DNA from: Sphingopyxis witflariensis
GTDB lineage: Bacteria > Pseudomonadota > Alphaproteobacteria > Sphingomonadales > Sphingomonadaceae
Reading direction: 5' to 3'
NCBI RefSeq assembly: GCF_002205635.1
Contig: NZ_NISJ01000007.1
Coordinates: forward strand, 1 to 64,000
DNA: 64,000 nt
Shown here piece after piece: positions 44,974-54,697 of this stretch (positions within the stretch are counted from its first letter, which is position 1; the number at the start of each line of letters is the position of its first letter). The notes beneath the pieces were generated by a model. The model saw only the letters and a program-made list of their open reading frames with translations, was not told the origin of the DNA and ran no database searches. The position numbers and the translations under genes were made by a program.

Positions 44974-47151
44974 TCAATCCTCGTATGTGTTGAAAGCGAG
45001 TGTCGGGACGTCCTGCCTCTTGTGCAGCGCGGTGCCGCGCCCCGATAGCGACGGGTTCGTCATGAAATAATGATGCAGGTTGAACGGCTTGTCGCCGGGG
45101 GTCAGCCGAACATAGGTGCCTTCAGGCTGCAAGACCCAGCTTTGTTCATTGTCGATCAGGTTCGCAACCAGCACCTGATCCAATATCTGGTCGTGCACCG
45201 TCGGATTTTCGATCGGAATCATATATTCGACGCGGCGATCGAAGTTGCGCGGCATCCAGTCAGCGCTCGAAATATAGAGTTTGGCGGTGCGGTGTGGCAG
45301 CGCGGCCCCGTTCGCGAAAGCCCAGACGCGGCTATGTTCGAGGAAGCGGCCTACGACCGATTTGACGCGGATCGTCTCGGACAGGCCGGAAACCCCGGGA
45401 CGCAGGCAGCAGATGCCGCGCACGACAAGCTCGATCGGGACCCCGGCGGCGCTCGCGGCATAGAGACGGTCGATGATATCCGGGTCGACGAGACTGTTCA
45501 TCTTCGCCCACACGCCCGACGGCTTGCCCGCCTCCGCCGCCGCGATTTCGGCGTCGATCAGGTCGCACAGATGCGCGCGCATATTGAGCGGCGACATAGT
45601 GATCATGTCGAGCCGCTCGGGCTCGACATAGCCGGTGATATAATTGAACAGCTGCGCCGCATCGCGCCCGGCGCGCGGGTCGGCGGTGAAGAAGCTGAGG
45701 TCGGTATAGATGCGCGCGGTCACCGGGTGGTAATTGCCGGTGCCAAAGTGGCAATAGGTGCGATACCCCTGCCCTTCGCGGCGCACGACCATCGAGATTT
45801 TGGCGTGGGTCTTCCACTCGATAAAGCCATAGACGACCTGCACCCCGGCGCGTTCGAGCTGGTTGGCCCAGAGCAGATTTTGTTCTTCGTCGAAACGGGC
45901 CTTCAACTCCACGACCGCCGTCACCGACTTGCCCGCCTCCGCCGCCTCGATCAGGGCGCGGATCACCGGCGACTGGTTGCCGGCGCGATAGAGCGTCTGT
46001 TTGATCGCGACGACATCGGGATCGGCCGCAGCCTGACGAAGGAAGGACAGGACGACATCGAAGCTTTCGTAAGGGTGGTGGACGAGGATGTCCTTGCTAC
46101 GGATCGCCGCAAAGCAATCGCCGCCATGCTCGCGGATGCGTTCCGGAAAGCGCGCCGAAAAGGCAGGAAATTTCAGGTCGGGGCGGTCGACATCGACCAG
46201 CGCCGAGAGCGCCGCGAGCCCGACGAAGCCGTCGATCTTGGCGACAATCGCCTCATGCCCCTGAATATCGGCATTGAGCACCGCAGCGAGTTCGCCCGGC
46301 ATATCGGCTTCGAGTTCGAGCAGGATGACACGGCCGCGGCGACGGCGGCGGATCGCGGTGCGGAACAGGCGGACGAGATCCTCGGCCTCTTCCTCGAGTT
46401 CGATATCGCTGTCGCGGATGATACGGAACACACCGCGCGAGCGGATCCGGTAGCCGGGGAACAATGTGTCGCCGAACAGCTCGATCAGATATTCGATCGG
46501 GACAAACGTCCCCGGCTCGCCCGGAACCGGAACGAAGCGCGCGAGCGAGCCCGGGATCATCACCAGTTCGCGAATATGTTCGCCGCCCACCTTGCGTTCG
46601 AGGTCGAAGATCACCCCGAGCCCGCGATTGGGAATGAAGGGAAAGGGATGCGCCGGATCGAGCACCTGCGGGGTGAGGATCGGGAAAATCTGGTCGATGA
46701 AATATTGGCGCAGCGAGGCGCGCAGTTTTTCGGCGTCGGAACCCGTGTCCGTGCCATGGACGACGATGCCCTGTTCGGCGAGCAGGCGGTTGAGCAACCG
46801 CCATTCGGACTGCTGCTGATCGACGAGGCGATTCACCTCAGCCTCGATCTCCGCCAGCTGCTGCCCCGGCGAGCGGCCGTCGGCGGAAGGGTCATCAATC
46901 CCCTGCAACTGCTGCCCCTTCAGCCCCGCGACGCGGACCATGAAGAATTCGTCGAGGTTGCTGCCTGAAATCGACAGGAAGCGCAGCCGTTCGAGCAAAG
47001 GATGCGCGGGGTTGCGCGCTTCTTCCATCACCCGCCGGTTAAAGGCGAGCCAGCTGAGTTCGCGGTTGAAAAAACGTTCGGGACCGAAAGGGATTTGCGC
47101 CGCCCCATTAGCGTCATTGTCAGCGCGCAGAGGTCGTCCGGTTAGCGACAT
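44974..47151 (-). CDS. ppk1: Polyphosphate kinase 1 (RNA degradosome-type)
   Basis: The 725-residue protein has the N-terminal [19 protein letters not shown], the PLD-like C1 domain with [21 protein letters not shown] and [15 protein letters not shown] (phosphorylated His), and the C2 domain with the second active-site region. It makes long-chain polyphosphate. The start overlaps hdaA by 10 bases. Confidence 0.96.
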   Translation of the reverse strand: MSLTGRPLRADNDANGAAQIPFGPERFFNRELSWLAFNRRVMEEARNPAHPLLERLRFLSISGSNLDEFFMVRVAGLKGQQLQGIDDPSADGRSPGQQLAEIEAEVNRLVDQQQSEWRLLNRLLAEQGIVVHGTDTGSDAEKLRASLRQYFIDQIFPILTPQVLDPAHPFPFIPNRGLGVIFDLERKVGGEHIRELVMIPGSLARFVPVPGEPGTFVPIEYLIELFGDTLFPGYRIRSRGVFRIIRDSDIELEEEAEDLVRLFRTAIRRRRRGRVILLELEADMPGELAAVLNADIQGHEAIVAKIDGFVGLAALSALVDVDRPDLKFPAFSARFPERIREHGGDCFAAIRSKDILVHHPYESFDVVLSFLRQAAADPDVVAIKQTLYRAGNQSPVIRALIEAAEAGKSVTAVVELKARFDEEQNLLWANQLERAGVQVVYGFIEWKTHAKISMVVRREGQGYRTYCHFGTGNYHPVTARIYTDLSFFTADPRAGRDAAQLFNYITGYVEPERLDMITMSPLNMRAHLCDLIDAEIAAAEAGKPSGVWAKMNSLVDPDIIDRLYAASAAGVPIELVVRGICCLRPGVSGLSETIRVKSVVGRFLEHSRVWAFANGAALPHRTAKLYISSADWMPRNFDRRVEYMIPIENPTVHDQILDQVLVANLIDNEQSWVLQPEGTYVRLTPGDKPFNLHHYFMTNPSLSGRGTALHKRQDVPTLAFNTYED

Positions 47152-47798
47152 ATATCTACATCCTGTCGTTCGAGGAGATCGGGATCGATCAGCCCCTGTG
47201 ACAGTAATGTTTCACGCGTAAGACGGATGCCGAGCCGCCGCCCCTGTTCGAGCGAGGCCGCATCAAGCGCCGCAACGACGCGGTGGATCATCGCATAACT
47301 GCGCTCCATCCGCGGCACGATATAGGATGCGACCTCGGGCGACAATGCCATGCCGCGCTGCGCGAACAGCGCTTCGATGAGGTCGCGGGCGAGGCAGTCG
47401 TCGGGCTCGCCGATCGTCAGCACCGGCACCGCGCGCAATCGCGAGGCGAGGTCGGGCAGGACGATGCCCCATTCGGAAGGCGGCGCATCGGCGATGATGA
47501 GCAGCGGCGCACTGCTGGCCTGCGCGGCGTTCCAGGCGTGGAAAGTCTCTTCCTCACTGACGCTGTCATGGCCGTCAATCACACGACCGCCCGTTTCGCT
47601 GGCGAACAGGCGCCCGATCAAGCTGCGTCCCGACCCGCGCGGGCCGACCAATACCGCAGTACGAACCGGCCAGGTCGACACATGCCGTAAATAGCGCACT
47701 GCGTCGGCGTTGCTCGTGCCGACGATCAGCGGCCCGTCGTTCAACCCGCCCGCGCTCCAATCGAGCGGCAGGGCGATCTGGCCGGAAGCGCGCGCCAT
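47142..47798 (-). CDS. hdaA: DnaA-related ATPase HdaA (regulatory inactivation of DnaA)
   Basis: The 218-residue protein is a short DnaA-like AAA protein: QIALPLDW at the N-terminus (clamp-binding motif), [16 protein letters not shown] (Walker A-like with SGRS), [12 protein letters not shown] and the C-terminal sensor. In Caulobacter HdaA works with the sliding clamp to drive ATP hydrolysis by DnaA. The overlap with ppk1 and the adjacency to purM match related genomes. Confidence 0.85.
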   Translation of the reverse strand: MARASGQIALPLDWSAGGLNDGPLIVGTSNADAVRYLRHVSTWPVRTAVLVGPRGSGRSLIGRLFASETGGRVIDGHDSVSEEETFHAWNAAQASSAPLLIIADAPPSEWGIVLPDLASRLRAVPVLTIGEPDDCLARDLIEALFAQRGMALSPEVASYIVPRMERSYAMIHRVVAALDAASLEQGRRLGIRLTRETLLSQGLIDPDLLERQDVDICR

Positions 47799-49072
47799 CA
47801 GCGGCTGATCCGCAGCGTGTTGCCGCCTTCCTGCACCGTGTAACCGCGTGCGGCGAGTGCCGCCTTGAGCGCGGCCATATCGCCGCGGAAGGTCACGCGC
47901 ATCACCGAGGTGCCGCCGAGCGCAAGGCTGGTGGTCGACGCCGACTGGACCCCCGCGATGCCGCCGACGGCGCGTTCGGTCGCGGTCACCGATTCGACGT
48001 CGGGCGAATTATATTGGACGGTGTAGCTCTGCGCCCCGGCGGGCGCCGTGGTCGGCACGCTGGCGTCGGTTTCGCTGGGCATCACCTCCGTGTCGGTCGT
48101 CGCGGTTTCTTCAGGCAGATCTTCCTTCTCGACCGGCTTTTCGAGGACGAGATAGTGGTCGGTCTTGAGCGTGCCCGCCGCGAGCGCGTCGATATAGATG
48201 CGATCCATCCGTGCGACTGCCTTTTCCATCATGTCGGGCAGCGCCGCAGGGCTGGGCCCGGTCATGGTGAAGCTGGAGATCAGCTTGCTGTCGGGGCCGA
48301 AGCGCGCGGTGAAAGTGCCTTTGATCGGCCCGCCGGGATAGGAGTATTCGACCCGCGCAATCGGGGTCAGCACGTCGGCGGCGCCATATTGGTCGAGGAT
48401 CACGCGCCACCACACGCGGCCGCGGCGGCCGGTCTGCCCGGCGTTGATCAGCAGCGTGTCGGCGCCGGTGCCCGCAGTGCGGACATAATCGATCGCGCTT
48501 TGACCGGTGTTATATTCGGCCCAGGCGCGCTGCCATGCGCTGCGCTGTTCGAACACCTGCGGAATGCCGTCGATCGAATAGACGGGGATGACGAGCAAGG
48601 GCGGCGAACGCAGCGTCCGGCCGCTGACGCCAAGAATCTGCCCCGCGCGAACGCGGTCGAACTGGACACCGAGCCTTGCGACATAGCGGCGCGGGCCGAT
48701 CTGTTCCTGTTCGACGACGATCGCGGTAACGATGCCGTCGAGGACCGAATCACCAAGCGCCGGACCGTCGCTGCCATTCAATTTGCGATACAGCTGCGCC
48801 CAGCCCTTGCGCTGTGCCTCGCGCCAGCCCTTTTCGCGCGCATCCTCGGCATTATCGCCGGTGACGTCGACAAGAATGCCGCTCGCCAGAAAATCGCCGC
48901 TGCTGTTGATCGGGGTGATGCCGCGATTCCCGCGACTAATCTGCCCTTCGACCACCCCGACGAGGAGAATCGCAAAGAACAGGCCTAAAAGTGCGGCCCA
49001 ACGCCAGTCGCGACGCTGCGACGCGCCCGATGCGGGCCAAAACTTCAGGCGGGGGAAAGCGGTCGAAATCAT
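47798..49072 (-). CDS. DUF2066-like membrane-anchored protein
   Basis: The 424-residue protein has one N-terminal membrane segment ([21 protein letters not shown]) after a short cytosolic tail, so most of it is periplasmic. The region around residues 65-250 resembles DUF2066. A C-terminal segment from about 345 ([19 protein letters not shown] ... [19 protein letters not shown]) has an HMA/ferredoxin-like beta-alpha-beta pattern. The function is unknown. DUF2066 genes sit near hda and purM in several proteobacteria. Confidence 0.7.
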   Translation of the reverse strand: MISTAFPRLKFWPASGASQRRDWRWAALLGLFFAILLVGVVEGQISRGNRGITPINSSGDFLASGILVDVTGDNAEDAREKGWREAQRKGWAQLYRKLNGSDGPALGDSVLDGIVTAIVVEQEQIGPRRYVARLGVQFDRVRAGQILGVSGRTLRSPPLLVIPVYSIDGIPQVFEQRSAWQRAWAEYNTGQSAIDYVRTAGTGADTLLINAGQTGRRGRVWWRVILDQYGAADVLTPIARVEYSYPGGPIKGTFTARFGPDSKLISSFTMTGPSPAALPDMMEKAVARMDRIYIDALAAGTLKTDHYLVLEKPVEKEDLPEETATTDTEVMPSETDASVPTTAPAGAQSYTVQYNSPDVESVTATERAVGGIAGVQSASTTSLALGGTSVMRVTFRGDMAALKAALAARGYTVQEGGNTLRISR

Positions 49073-49170
49073 ATCTTCTCTATGCTTTGCCCCCGAACCG
49101 GGGTGAAACGCAAGGTGCCAGGCAAGGAAATCATGGCAATTGTCGGCTGGAGTCGTTAGGCGCGCGAGCC

Positions 49171-50277
49171 ATGGATGCCAAGCAGAACCCGCCCGCCTCG
49201 TACACTTATGCCCAAGCCGGAGTCTCGATCGACGCCGGCAATGCGCTGGTCCGTGCCATCGCTCCGCTCGCCCGTGCGACGCGGCGACCCGGCGCCGATG
49301 CCGACCTCGGCGGATTCGGCGGATTTTTCGACCTGAAAGCGGCGGGGTTCAACGACCCCCTGCTCGTCGCGGCGAATGATGGCGTCGGAACGAAGCTCAA
49401 GCTCGCGATCGAATCGGGCAAGCATGACGGCGTCGGTATCGACCTTGTCGCGATGTGCGCCAACGATCTGATCGTGCAGGGCGCCGAGCCGCTCTTCTTC
49501 CTCGACTATTATGCTACGGGCAAACTCGACAATGATGTCGCGACCGAAGTCGTCGCGAGCATCGCCGAGGGTTGCAAGCAGGCCGGCTGCGCGCTGATCG
49601 GCGGCGAGACCGCCGAAATGCCGGGAATGTATAGCGAGGGCGATTATGACCTCGCGGGCTTCTGCGTCGGCGCGGTCGAGCGCGATCAGGTGCTGACCGC
49701 CGACAAGCTCGCTGCGGGCGACGTGATTTTGGGCCTCGCTTCGTCGGGGGTGCATTCGAACGGCTTTTCGCTCGTGCGCCGACTCGCAGCCGACAAGGGC
49801 TGGAAGCTCGACCGCCCCGCCCTCTTCGACCAGAATATCCTGCTGATTGACGCGCTGATGGCGCCGACGCGCATCTATGTGAAGAGCCTGCTCCCGCTGG
49901 TGAAGACCGGCAAGATTCACGCACTCGCGCACATCACCGGAGGCGGGCTGCTTGAGAATATCCCGCGTATCCTGCCCGCGAACCTCCACGCGCATGTCGA
50001 TGCCGATGCGTGGGAGCAGCCGCGACTGATGGCGTTCCTGCAGGCGCAGGGCAATATCGAGCCCGAAGAAATGGCGCGCACCTTCAACTGCGGCGTCGGC
50101 ATGGCCGTCGTCGTTGCGGAAGCCGATGTTGACGCGGTGACCGCGGCGCTGACCGAAGCCGGCGAGACCGTCCACCGCATCGGCCATATCGCCGAGGGTA
50201 CGAAGGGCTGTACGGTCACGGGCAGCACCGAAATCTGGAGCGCGCAAGCGGCCTGGACCGCGACGCACAACGGTTGA
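49171..50277 (+). CDS. purM: Phosphoribosylformylglycinamidine cyclo-ligase (AIR synthetase)
   Basis: From ATG 49171 the protein has 368 residues. It shows [18 protein letters not shown], the ATP/FGAR sites [14 protein letters not shown] and [31 protein letters not shown] and [14 protein letters not shown]. It closes the imidazole ring in purine synthesis. purN follows after a repeat-containing gap. Confidence 0.97.
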   Translation: MDAKQNPPASYTYAQAGVSIDAGNALVRAIAPLARATRRPGADADLGGFGGFFDLKAAGFNDPLLVAANDGVGTKLKLAIESGKHDGVGIDLVAMCANDLIVQGAEPLFFLDYYATGKLDNDVATEVVASIAEGCKQAGCALIGGETAEMPGMYSEGDYDLAGFCVGAVERDQVLTADKLAAGDVILGLASSGVHSNGFSLVRRLAADKGWKLDRPALFDQNILLIDALMAPTRIYVKSLLPLVKTGKIHALAHITGGGLLENIPRILPANLHAHVDADAWEQPRLMAFLQAQGNIEPEEMARTFNCGVGMAVVVAEADVDAVTAALTEAGETVHRIGHIAEGTKGCTVTGSTEIWSAQAAWTATHNG

Positions 50278-50283
50278 TAAATT

Positions 50284-50365
50284 CGTCACCCTGAACTTGT
50301 TTCAGGGTCCATGGCCTGAGACCGCGATGTCTTACCATGGATGCTGAAACAAGTTCAGCATGACG
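50284..50365. repeat. Palindromic repeat between purM and purN
   Basis: CGTCACCCTGAACTTGTTTC at the left and its imperfect complement ending AAGTTCAGCATGACG at the right form an intergenic palindrome typical of sphingomonads. An ATG at 50341 inside the right arm is in frame with purN but is unlikely to be the start. Confidence 0.8.
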
Positions 50366-50382
50366 AAAAAGGGGAAGCGATT

Positions 50383-51333
50383 GTGACGAAGGCCAAAGTC
50401 GCCGTCCTGATCTCGGGCACAGGCACCAATATGGCGGCACTGCTCTACGCCGCGAAGGCCGCCGATTGCCCGTATGAGATCATCCTCGTCGCCAGCAACG
50501 CCCCCGATGCACCGGGCCTCAAGCTCGCCAGCGCCGAAGGCATCCCAACCTGGGGCCTCTCGCACAAGGGCATGAAGCGCGACGTCTTCGACGCTCTCGT
50601 CGACGAACAGCTTCGCGCAGCGGGAACCGAATTTGTCGCGCTCGCCGGCTATATGCGCATCCTCAGCGATGATTTCGTTGCCCGCTGGCAGGGCCGGATG
50701 CTCAACATCCACCCCAGCCTGCTGCCGCTCTACAAGGGCCTCGACACTCACCAGCGCGCGATCGACGCGGGCGATGCCTTTGGCGGATGCAGCGTCCATA
50801 TCGTCACCCCGGGGGTCGACGACGGCCCCGTCCTCGCGCAGACCCCGGTCGCGATCGCGCCCGGCGATACCGCCGAAAGCCTCGCCAAGCGGGTCCAGTT
50901 CGCCGAGCATCAGCTTTATCCGCCCACCCTCGCCGCCTTTGTGATGCGCGAGCGCAGCCCCGACTATCTGCTCGGCCGCGTCCGCGACCTCGCGATGGCG
51001 CTGCCCGAGGCCGACGAAGTCACCTCGCACGGTATGCCCTGCTTCGGGATCGTGAAGGGCAAGAAGTTCGCCTATTTCACGCAGGACCATCATGGCGACG
51101 GCAAGATCGCGATCCTGGTCAAGATCAGCGGCGCCGAGGAACAGGCGATGCTCATCGAACTCGATGAAGACCGCTATTACCGCCCCGCCTATTTCGGCGA
51201 CAGCTGGGTCGGCGTGCGCCTCGATAGCGGCGACAATGACTGGGAGGCCGTGGGTGAATGGCTGCGCAAGAGCTGGCTCGCGGTGGCACCGAAGAAGCTG
51301 GCGGGACTGATGGGCATCGCCGACGAATTTTGA
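50383..51333 (+). CDS. purN: GAR formyltransferase fused to a YjbR-like domain
   Basis: The start is GTG 50383 with GGGGAAG upstream; 316 residues result. Residues 1-200 form GART: AVLISGTGTNMAALL, NIHPSLLPLYKGLDTH (catalytic Asn and His) and VDDGPVLAQ (catalytic Asp). Residues from about 203 onward (PDYLLGRVRDLAMALPEADE, HGMPCFGIVKGKKFAYF, DWEAVGEWLRKSW) look like an MmcQ/YjbR domain, found alone as a small protein in other bacteria. E. coli PurN has only about 212 residues. The function of the extra domain is unknown. Confidence 0.88.
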   Translation: MTKAKVAVLISGTGTNMAALLYAAKAADCPYEIILVASNAPDAPGLKLASAEGIPTWGLSHKGMKRDVFDALVDEQLRAAGTEFVALAGYMRILSDDFVARWQGRMLNIHPSLLPLYKGLDTHQRAIDAGDAFGGCSVHIVTPGVDDGPVLAQTPVAIAPGDTAESLAKRVQFAEHQLYPPTLAAFVMRERSPDYLLGRVRDLAMALPEADEVTSHGMPCFGIVKGKKFAYFTQDHHGDGKIAILVKISGAEEQAMLIELDEDRYYRPAYFGDSWVGVRLDSGDNDWEAVGEWLRKSWLAVAPKKLAGLMGIADEF

Positions 51334-51340
51334 TTACGCT

Positions 51341-51423
51341 CGTCATTGCGAGCGAAGCGAAGCAATCCAGAACGGGTTAGACACACTCTGGATTGCCGCG
51401 TCGCTCCGCTCCTCGCAATGACG
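51341..51423. repeat. CGTCATTGCGAGCG palindromic repeat, copy 3
   Basis: It begins CGTCATTGCGAGCGAAGCGA and ends CGCTCCTCGCAATGACG, with the inner pair AATCCAGA/TCTGGATT. It lies directly after purN and before the purN/ndk terminator. Confidence 0.82.
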
Positions 51424-51453
51424 ATTCGGAAAATTGTCATTACAACCAAACAG

Positions 51454-51488
51454 AAAAGACCGCCGGATCGCTCCGGCGGCCTTTTTTG
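51454..51488. terminator. Bidirectional rho-independent terminator between purN and ndk
   Basis: The stem CCGCCGGA/TCCGGCGG encloses TCGC. It is followed by CCTTTTTTG on the plus strand and preceded by AAAAG, which gives a T-rich tail on the minus strand. It can terminate both purN and the leftward ndk. Confidence 0.85.
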
Positions 51489-51506
51489 TTAGTTGTCCCG
51501 TTGGAG

Positions 51507-51929
51507 TCAGCCGACGATTTCTTCGGGCTTGAAGAAATACGCGATTTCGATCGCGGCATTTTCGTCGCTGTCCGAACCGTGAACCGTGTTCGCTTCGATG
51601 CTCTCGGCCAGTTCCTTGCGGATCGTGCCCGGCTCGGCGTTCTCGGGGTTGGTCGCGCCCATGATGTCGCGGTTGCGCTGCATTGCGTCCTCGCCCTCGA
51701 GGACCTGGACGACGACGGGGCCGCTGATCATGAATTCGACGAGTTCACCGAAGAAGGGGCGTTCCTTGTGGACCGCGTAAAAGCCTTCGGCCTGTTCGCG
51801 GCTCATGTGGATGCGCTTCGACGCGACGACGCGCAGACCGGCTTCTTCCAGCATCTTGGTGACGGCGCCGGTGATGTTGCGACGCGTGGCGTCGGGCTTG
51901 ATGATCGAAAAGGTGCGGGTAACCGCCAT
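51507..51929 (-). CDS. ndk: Nucleoside diphosphate kinase
   Basis: The 140-residue protein has [24 protein letters not shown], the active-site [20 protein letters not shown] with the phosphorylated His, and [23 protein letters not shown] 51929 follows AGGAG. It balances NTP pools. Confidence 0.97.
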   Translation of the reverse strand: MAVTRTFSIIKPDATRRNITGAVTKMLEEAGLRVVASKRIHMSREQAEGFYAVHKERPFFGELVEFMISGPVVVQVLEGEDAMQRNRDIMGATNPENAEPGTIRKELAESIEANTVHGSDSDENAAIEIAYFFKPEEIVG

Positions 51930-52026
51930 GGGAAAGCTCCTGGTTTATTGTCTGTTGCGATGGCCGCGCCTCTAGCCGCGCTTTTGCTGCACCGCAAGAA
52001 AAGAGCGCGAACCACAGGCGGCGGGG

Positions 52027-52545
52027 TCAGGCCCCGCTGTAGGTGATCGCGCCTTCGACCATGTCGCCATTCTGCGTCGCGTTGATCTGGATCGTCGTCT
52101 TTGCGTCGCCCGGCTTTTCCGCGCCAATGATGATCGTATCCTCGGCGGCGATTTCGGAGGTCACCTTCATCCCGGCGCCGTCGATCTGCTTGCGATAATG
52201 GGCGACGACGTCGGCGGCCTTGCCCTTGACCTCAAAGCTCGCGAGGCCGCCTTTTCCGTCCTTGCCCGAACCAGCGAAACCGCCGGTCATCTTCGACCCC
52301 GGATAGGGTGTGATGCCTGCGGGCAATTTGGCGACGCCGCCGAACTGGACCTCGCCCTCCTCGGTCTTGATCGTCACCTTGCCGTTTTCGCCGTCGCCGC
52401 TGATCTTGTAGTCGGCGGTCTTGCCGGTTTCGGGGTCGGTATAAGTACCGCTGGCGACCTCCTTCTCCGATTTCGAACCGCACCCCGCCACGAGCAGCGC
52501 GACGGCCATGGCGGCGAAGACGGGGAATTTTACGCGGGTCGTCAT
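52027..52545 (-). CDS. Predicted lipoprotein, unknown function
   Basis: ATG 52545 behind AGGAG gives 172 residues. A signal peptide ends in LVAGC, the lipidation site. The rest has KISGDGENGKVTIKTEEGEVQFGG, YPGSKMTGG and a C-terminal region with beta-strand character. I do not recognise a characterised family. Confidence 0.75.
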   Translation of the reverse strand: MTTRVKFPVFAAMAVALLVAGCGSKSEKEVASGTYTDPETGKTADYKISGDGENGKVTIKTEEGEVQFGGVAKLPAGITPYPGSKMTGGFAGSGKDGKGGLASFEVKGKAADVVAHYRKQIDGAGMKVTSEIAAEDTIIIGAEKPGDAKTTIQINATQNGDMVEGAITYSGA

Positions 52546-52637
52546 GGCAGGATCTCCTGTCAGGGTTGAAACATTTCGAGCCCCATTGGCACGCGTCCGG
52601 CCTCCTTGTCGGTGACATATCTCACAGCATGCAAAGC

Positions 52638-53087
52638 CTATGGCCCCTCCGACCAACGCCCATTCTCATCCTGTTTCCAGAAACGATTGTCGACATCGTC
52701 GCGCGCCGCGAGCGTGCGCCATGTCGCGCGCGCGTCGTCGATGCGGCTGTTGTCGAAAAGCAGGAAGACGCGGTCGAAGCCCAGCGCCTCATCGCGCCAT
52801 TCACCATCGGCCAGCGCGACCAGCCGCGCGCCATTGGCAGGCGTCGGATCGATTGTGCCCGCGATCAAAATGGGTTCGATCGCTTCGTCGGGCGATCCGG
52901 CCGCGCCGTGCGGCAGGAAGCTTGCGGGTTGCAGCGTCCATAGCGCCTCGTCGATCGCCTGCCGCTGCATCGCGGACGCGGCAACGACCAGCAAGCGGTC
53001 GCCCGCGCTCAAGATGCGCGTCGCGAGGACGGGGAGCACCCGTTCGACCGGGTCGCGGGTCAGCCGGTAAAAGTCGACGCGCGCCAT
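52638..53087 (-). CDS. holC: DNA polymerase III chi subunit
   Basis: The 149-residue protein has the HolC layout: VDFYRLTRDPVERVLPVLATRIL, RLLVVAASAMQRQAIDEALWT, LPHGAAGSPDEAIEPILIAG, and the C-terminal VFLLFDNSRIDDARATWR. It links the clamp loader to SSB. It lies 20 bases downstream of pepA. Confidence 0.88.
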   Translation of the reverse strand: MARVDFYRLTRDPVERVLPVLATRILSAGDRLLVVAASAMQRQAIDEALWTLQPASFLPHGAAGSPDEAIEPILIAGTIDPTPANGARLVALADGEWRDEALGFDRVFLLFDNSRIDDARATWRTLAARDDVDNRFWKQDENGRWSEGP

Positions 53088-53107
53088 GCTCCCCTACCCC
53101 GTTCAGC

Positions 53108-54565
53108 TCAGCCTTCGTGATTTTCGGCGATGAAGCGGTCGAGCAGGCGCACGCCATAACCCGTCGCGCCCTTCGCCCACACCGGACCATCCTTGTCGGC
53201 CCAGGCCGTGCCAGCGATGTCGAGATGCGCCCATATGACGCCCTCGTCGACATAGCGCTTCAGGAACTGCGCCGCGGTGATCGATCCGCCTTCGCGCGGG
53301 CCGATATTCTTCATGTCGGCAATCGGGCTGTCGATCAGCTTGTCGTAAGCGGGTGACAGCGGGAAGCGCCACAGCCGGTTGTTGCTGGTGTCGCCCGCCG
53401 CGATCAGCTGCGCAGCGAGGCCGTCATCATTGGCGAAGACGCCGGCATATTCATGGCCGAGCGAAATCACCATCGCGCCGGTCAGCGTCGCGAGGTCGAC
53501 GATCACCTTCGGGCTATAGGCCTTTTGCGCCCAGCTGATCGCATCGCACAGCACCAGACGTCCTTCGGCATCGGTGTTGAGCACTTCAACCGTCTGACCC
53601 GACATGGTGGTGACGATGTCGCCGGGGCGCATCGCATTGCCGTCGGGCATATTTTCGACGAGGCCGACCACCCCGACGACATTAGCCTTCGCCTTGCGGC
53701 CCGCGATCGCCTTGATCGCGCCCGCGACCGCGCCCGCGCCGCCCATGTCCCATTTCATCATGTCCATGCCCGGTCCGGGCTTCAAACTGATGCCGCCGGT
53801 GTCGAAGGTGACGCCCTTGCCGATGAACACGACGGGGGCTTCGCCTACCTTGCCGCCGTTCCAGCGCATTGCGAGAAGGCGTGGCGGGCGAGTCGAGCCC
53901 TGTGCAACGCCGAGCAGCGCGCCCATGCCCAGCGCCTTCATCTGACGCTCGTCGAGGATTTCGAGTTCGACGCCCAGGTCAGCCAGATGCTGACAGCGCT
54001 CGACGAACGTCTCGGGATAAAGAATGTTCGGCGGCTCGGCGACCAGCGACTGGGTCAGCGCGACCCCCTCGGCAATCGCTTCGGATTCGGCCCAGCGGCC
54101 CGACAGATCGCCATGCGGTGACGCGATGGTGATGATTTTCAGGCTGGGCTTCGCATTGTCGGCGAGGCGCGTGCGATAGGTGTCGATGCGCCAGTTGCGG
54201 AGTCGTGCGCCCATGGCAAAGGCCAGCACATCATCCTCGTCGCTGTTTCCGGCGCCCGCGAAATCGACCTGAACCGCCGTCACGCCGCTGGTCTGGAGCC
54301 GCGCGGTCAGCGCTGCGCCACCGCGTTCGACGTCATGCGCCGTGCCTTCGCCGATCCCGACGAGAATCAGCCGCAGCGCGCGGTCGCCATCGACCGCCGC
54401 GGTCTCGGCGATCGTGCCCGCCGCACCCTCGAAGCGTGCCTGCCCGGCGGCCGCGGCGAGCAGTGCGCCGTGCGCTCCGCCGAGCCCGGCCAGCTCGCCC
54501 TTGCGGACCGGAAAGGCGACGACGTCGGCAGACGCATCGATTTGTGCGACAAACTGAATGTCCAT
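53108..54565 (-). CDS. pepA: Leucyl aminopeptidase
   Basis: The 485-residue M17 enzyme has the metal-site motifs VFIGKGVTFDTGGISLKPG, MKWDMGGAGAV and the signature NTDAEGRLVLCDAISWA, followed by ATLTGAMVISLG. PepA also acts as a DNA-binding protein in Xer recombination in E. coli. It is followed by holC, a common order. Confidence 0.95.
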   Translation of the reverse strand: MDIQFVAQIDASADVVAFPVRKGELAGLGGAHGALLAAAAGQARFEGAAGTIAETAAVDGDRALRLILVGIGEGTAHDVERGGAALTARLQTSGVTAVQVDFAGAGNSDEDDVLAFAMGARLRNWRIDTYRTRLADNAKPSLKIITIASPHGDLSGRWAESEAIAEGVALTQSLVAEPPNILYPETFVERCQHLADLGVELEILDERQMKALGMGALLGVAQGSTRPPRLLAMRWNGGKVGEAPVVFIGKGVTFDTGGISLKPGPGMDMMKWDMGGAGAVAGAIKAIAGRKAKANVVGVVGLVENMPDGNAMRPGDIVTTMSGQTVEVLNTDAEGRLVLCDAISWAQKAYSPKVIVDLATLTGAMVISLGHEYAGVFANDDGLAAQLIAAGDTSNNRLWRFPLSPAYDKLIDSPIADMKNIGPREGGSITAAQFLKRYVDEGVIWAHLDIAGTAWADKDGPVWAKGATGYGVRLLDRFIAENHEG

Positions 54566-54697
54566 CCTGTAACTCTCTTATGCGATGATTGATTGGAACG
54601 TGCCGGACCGATAGGGGTTTCGCTTGCGAGTTGCAAAAACAAAGCAGCCGGTCCAAGCCCGGGCGGACGCGACAAAGGTGTGGGACAAAGTAACGCA

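Noticed and set aside
50341..50382. Upstream ATG for purN
   Set aside because: It lies within an intergenic repeat and lacks family similarity; GTG 50383 has a good ribosome-binding site.
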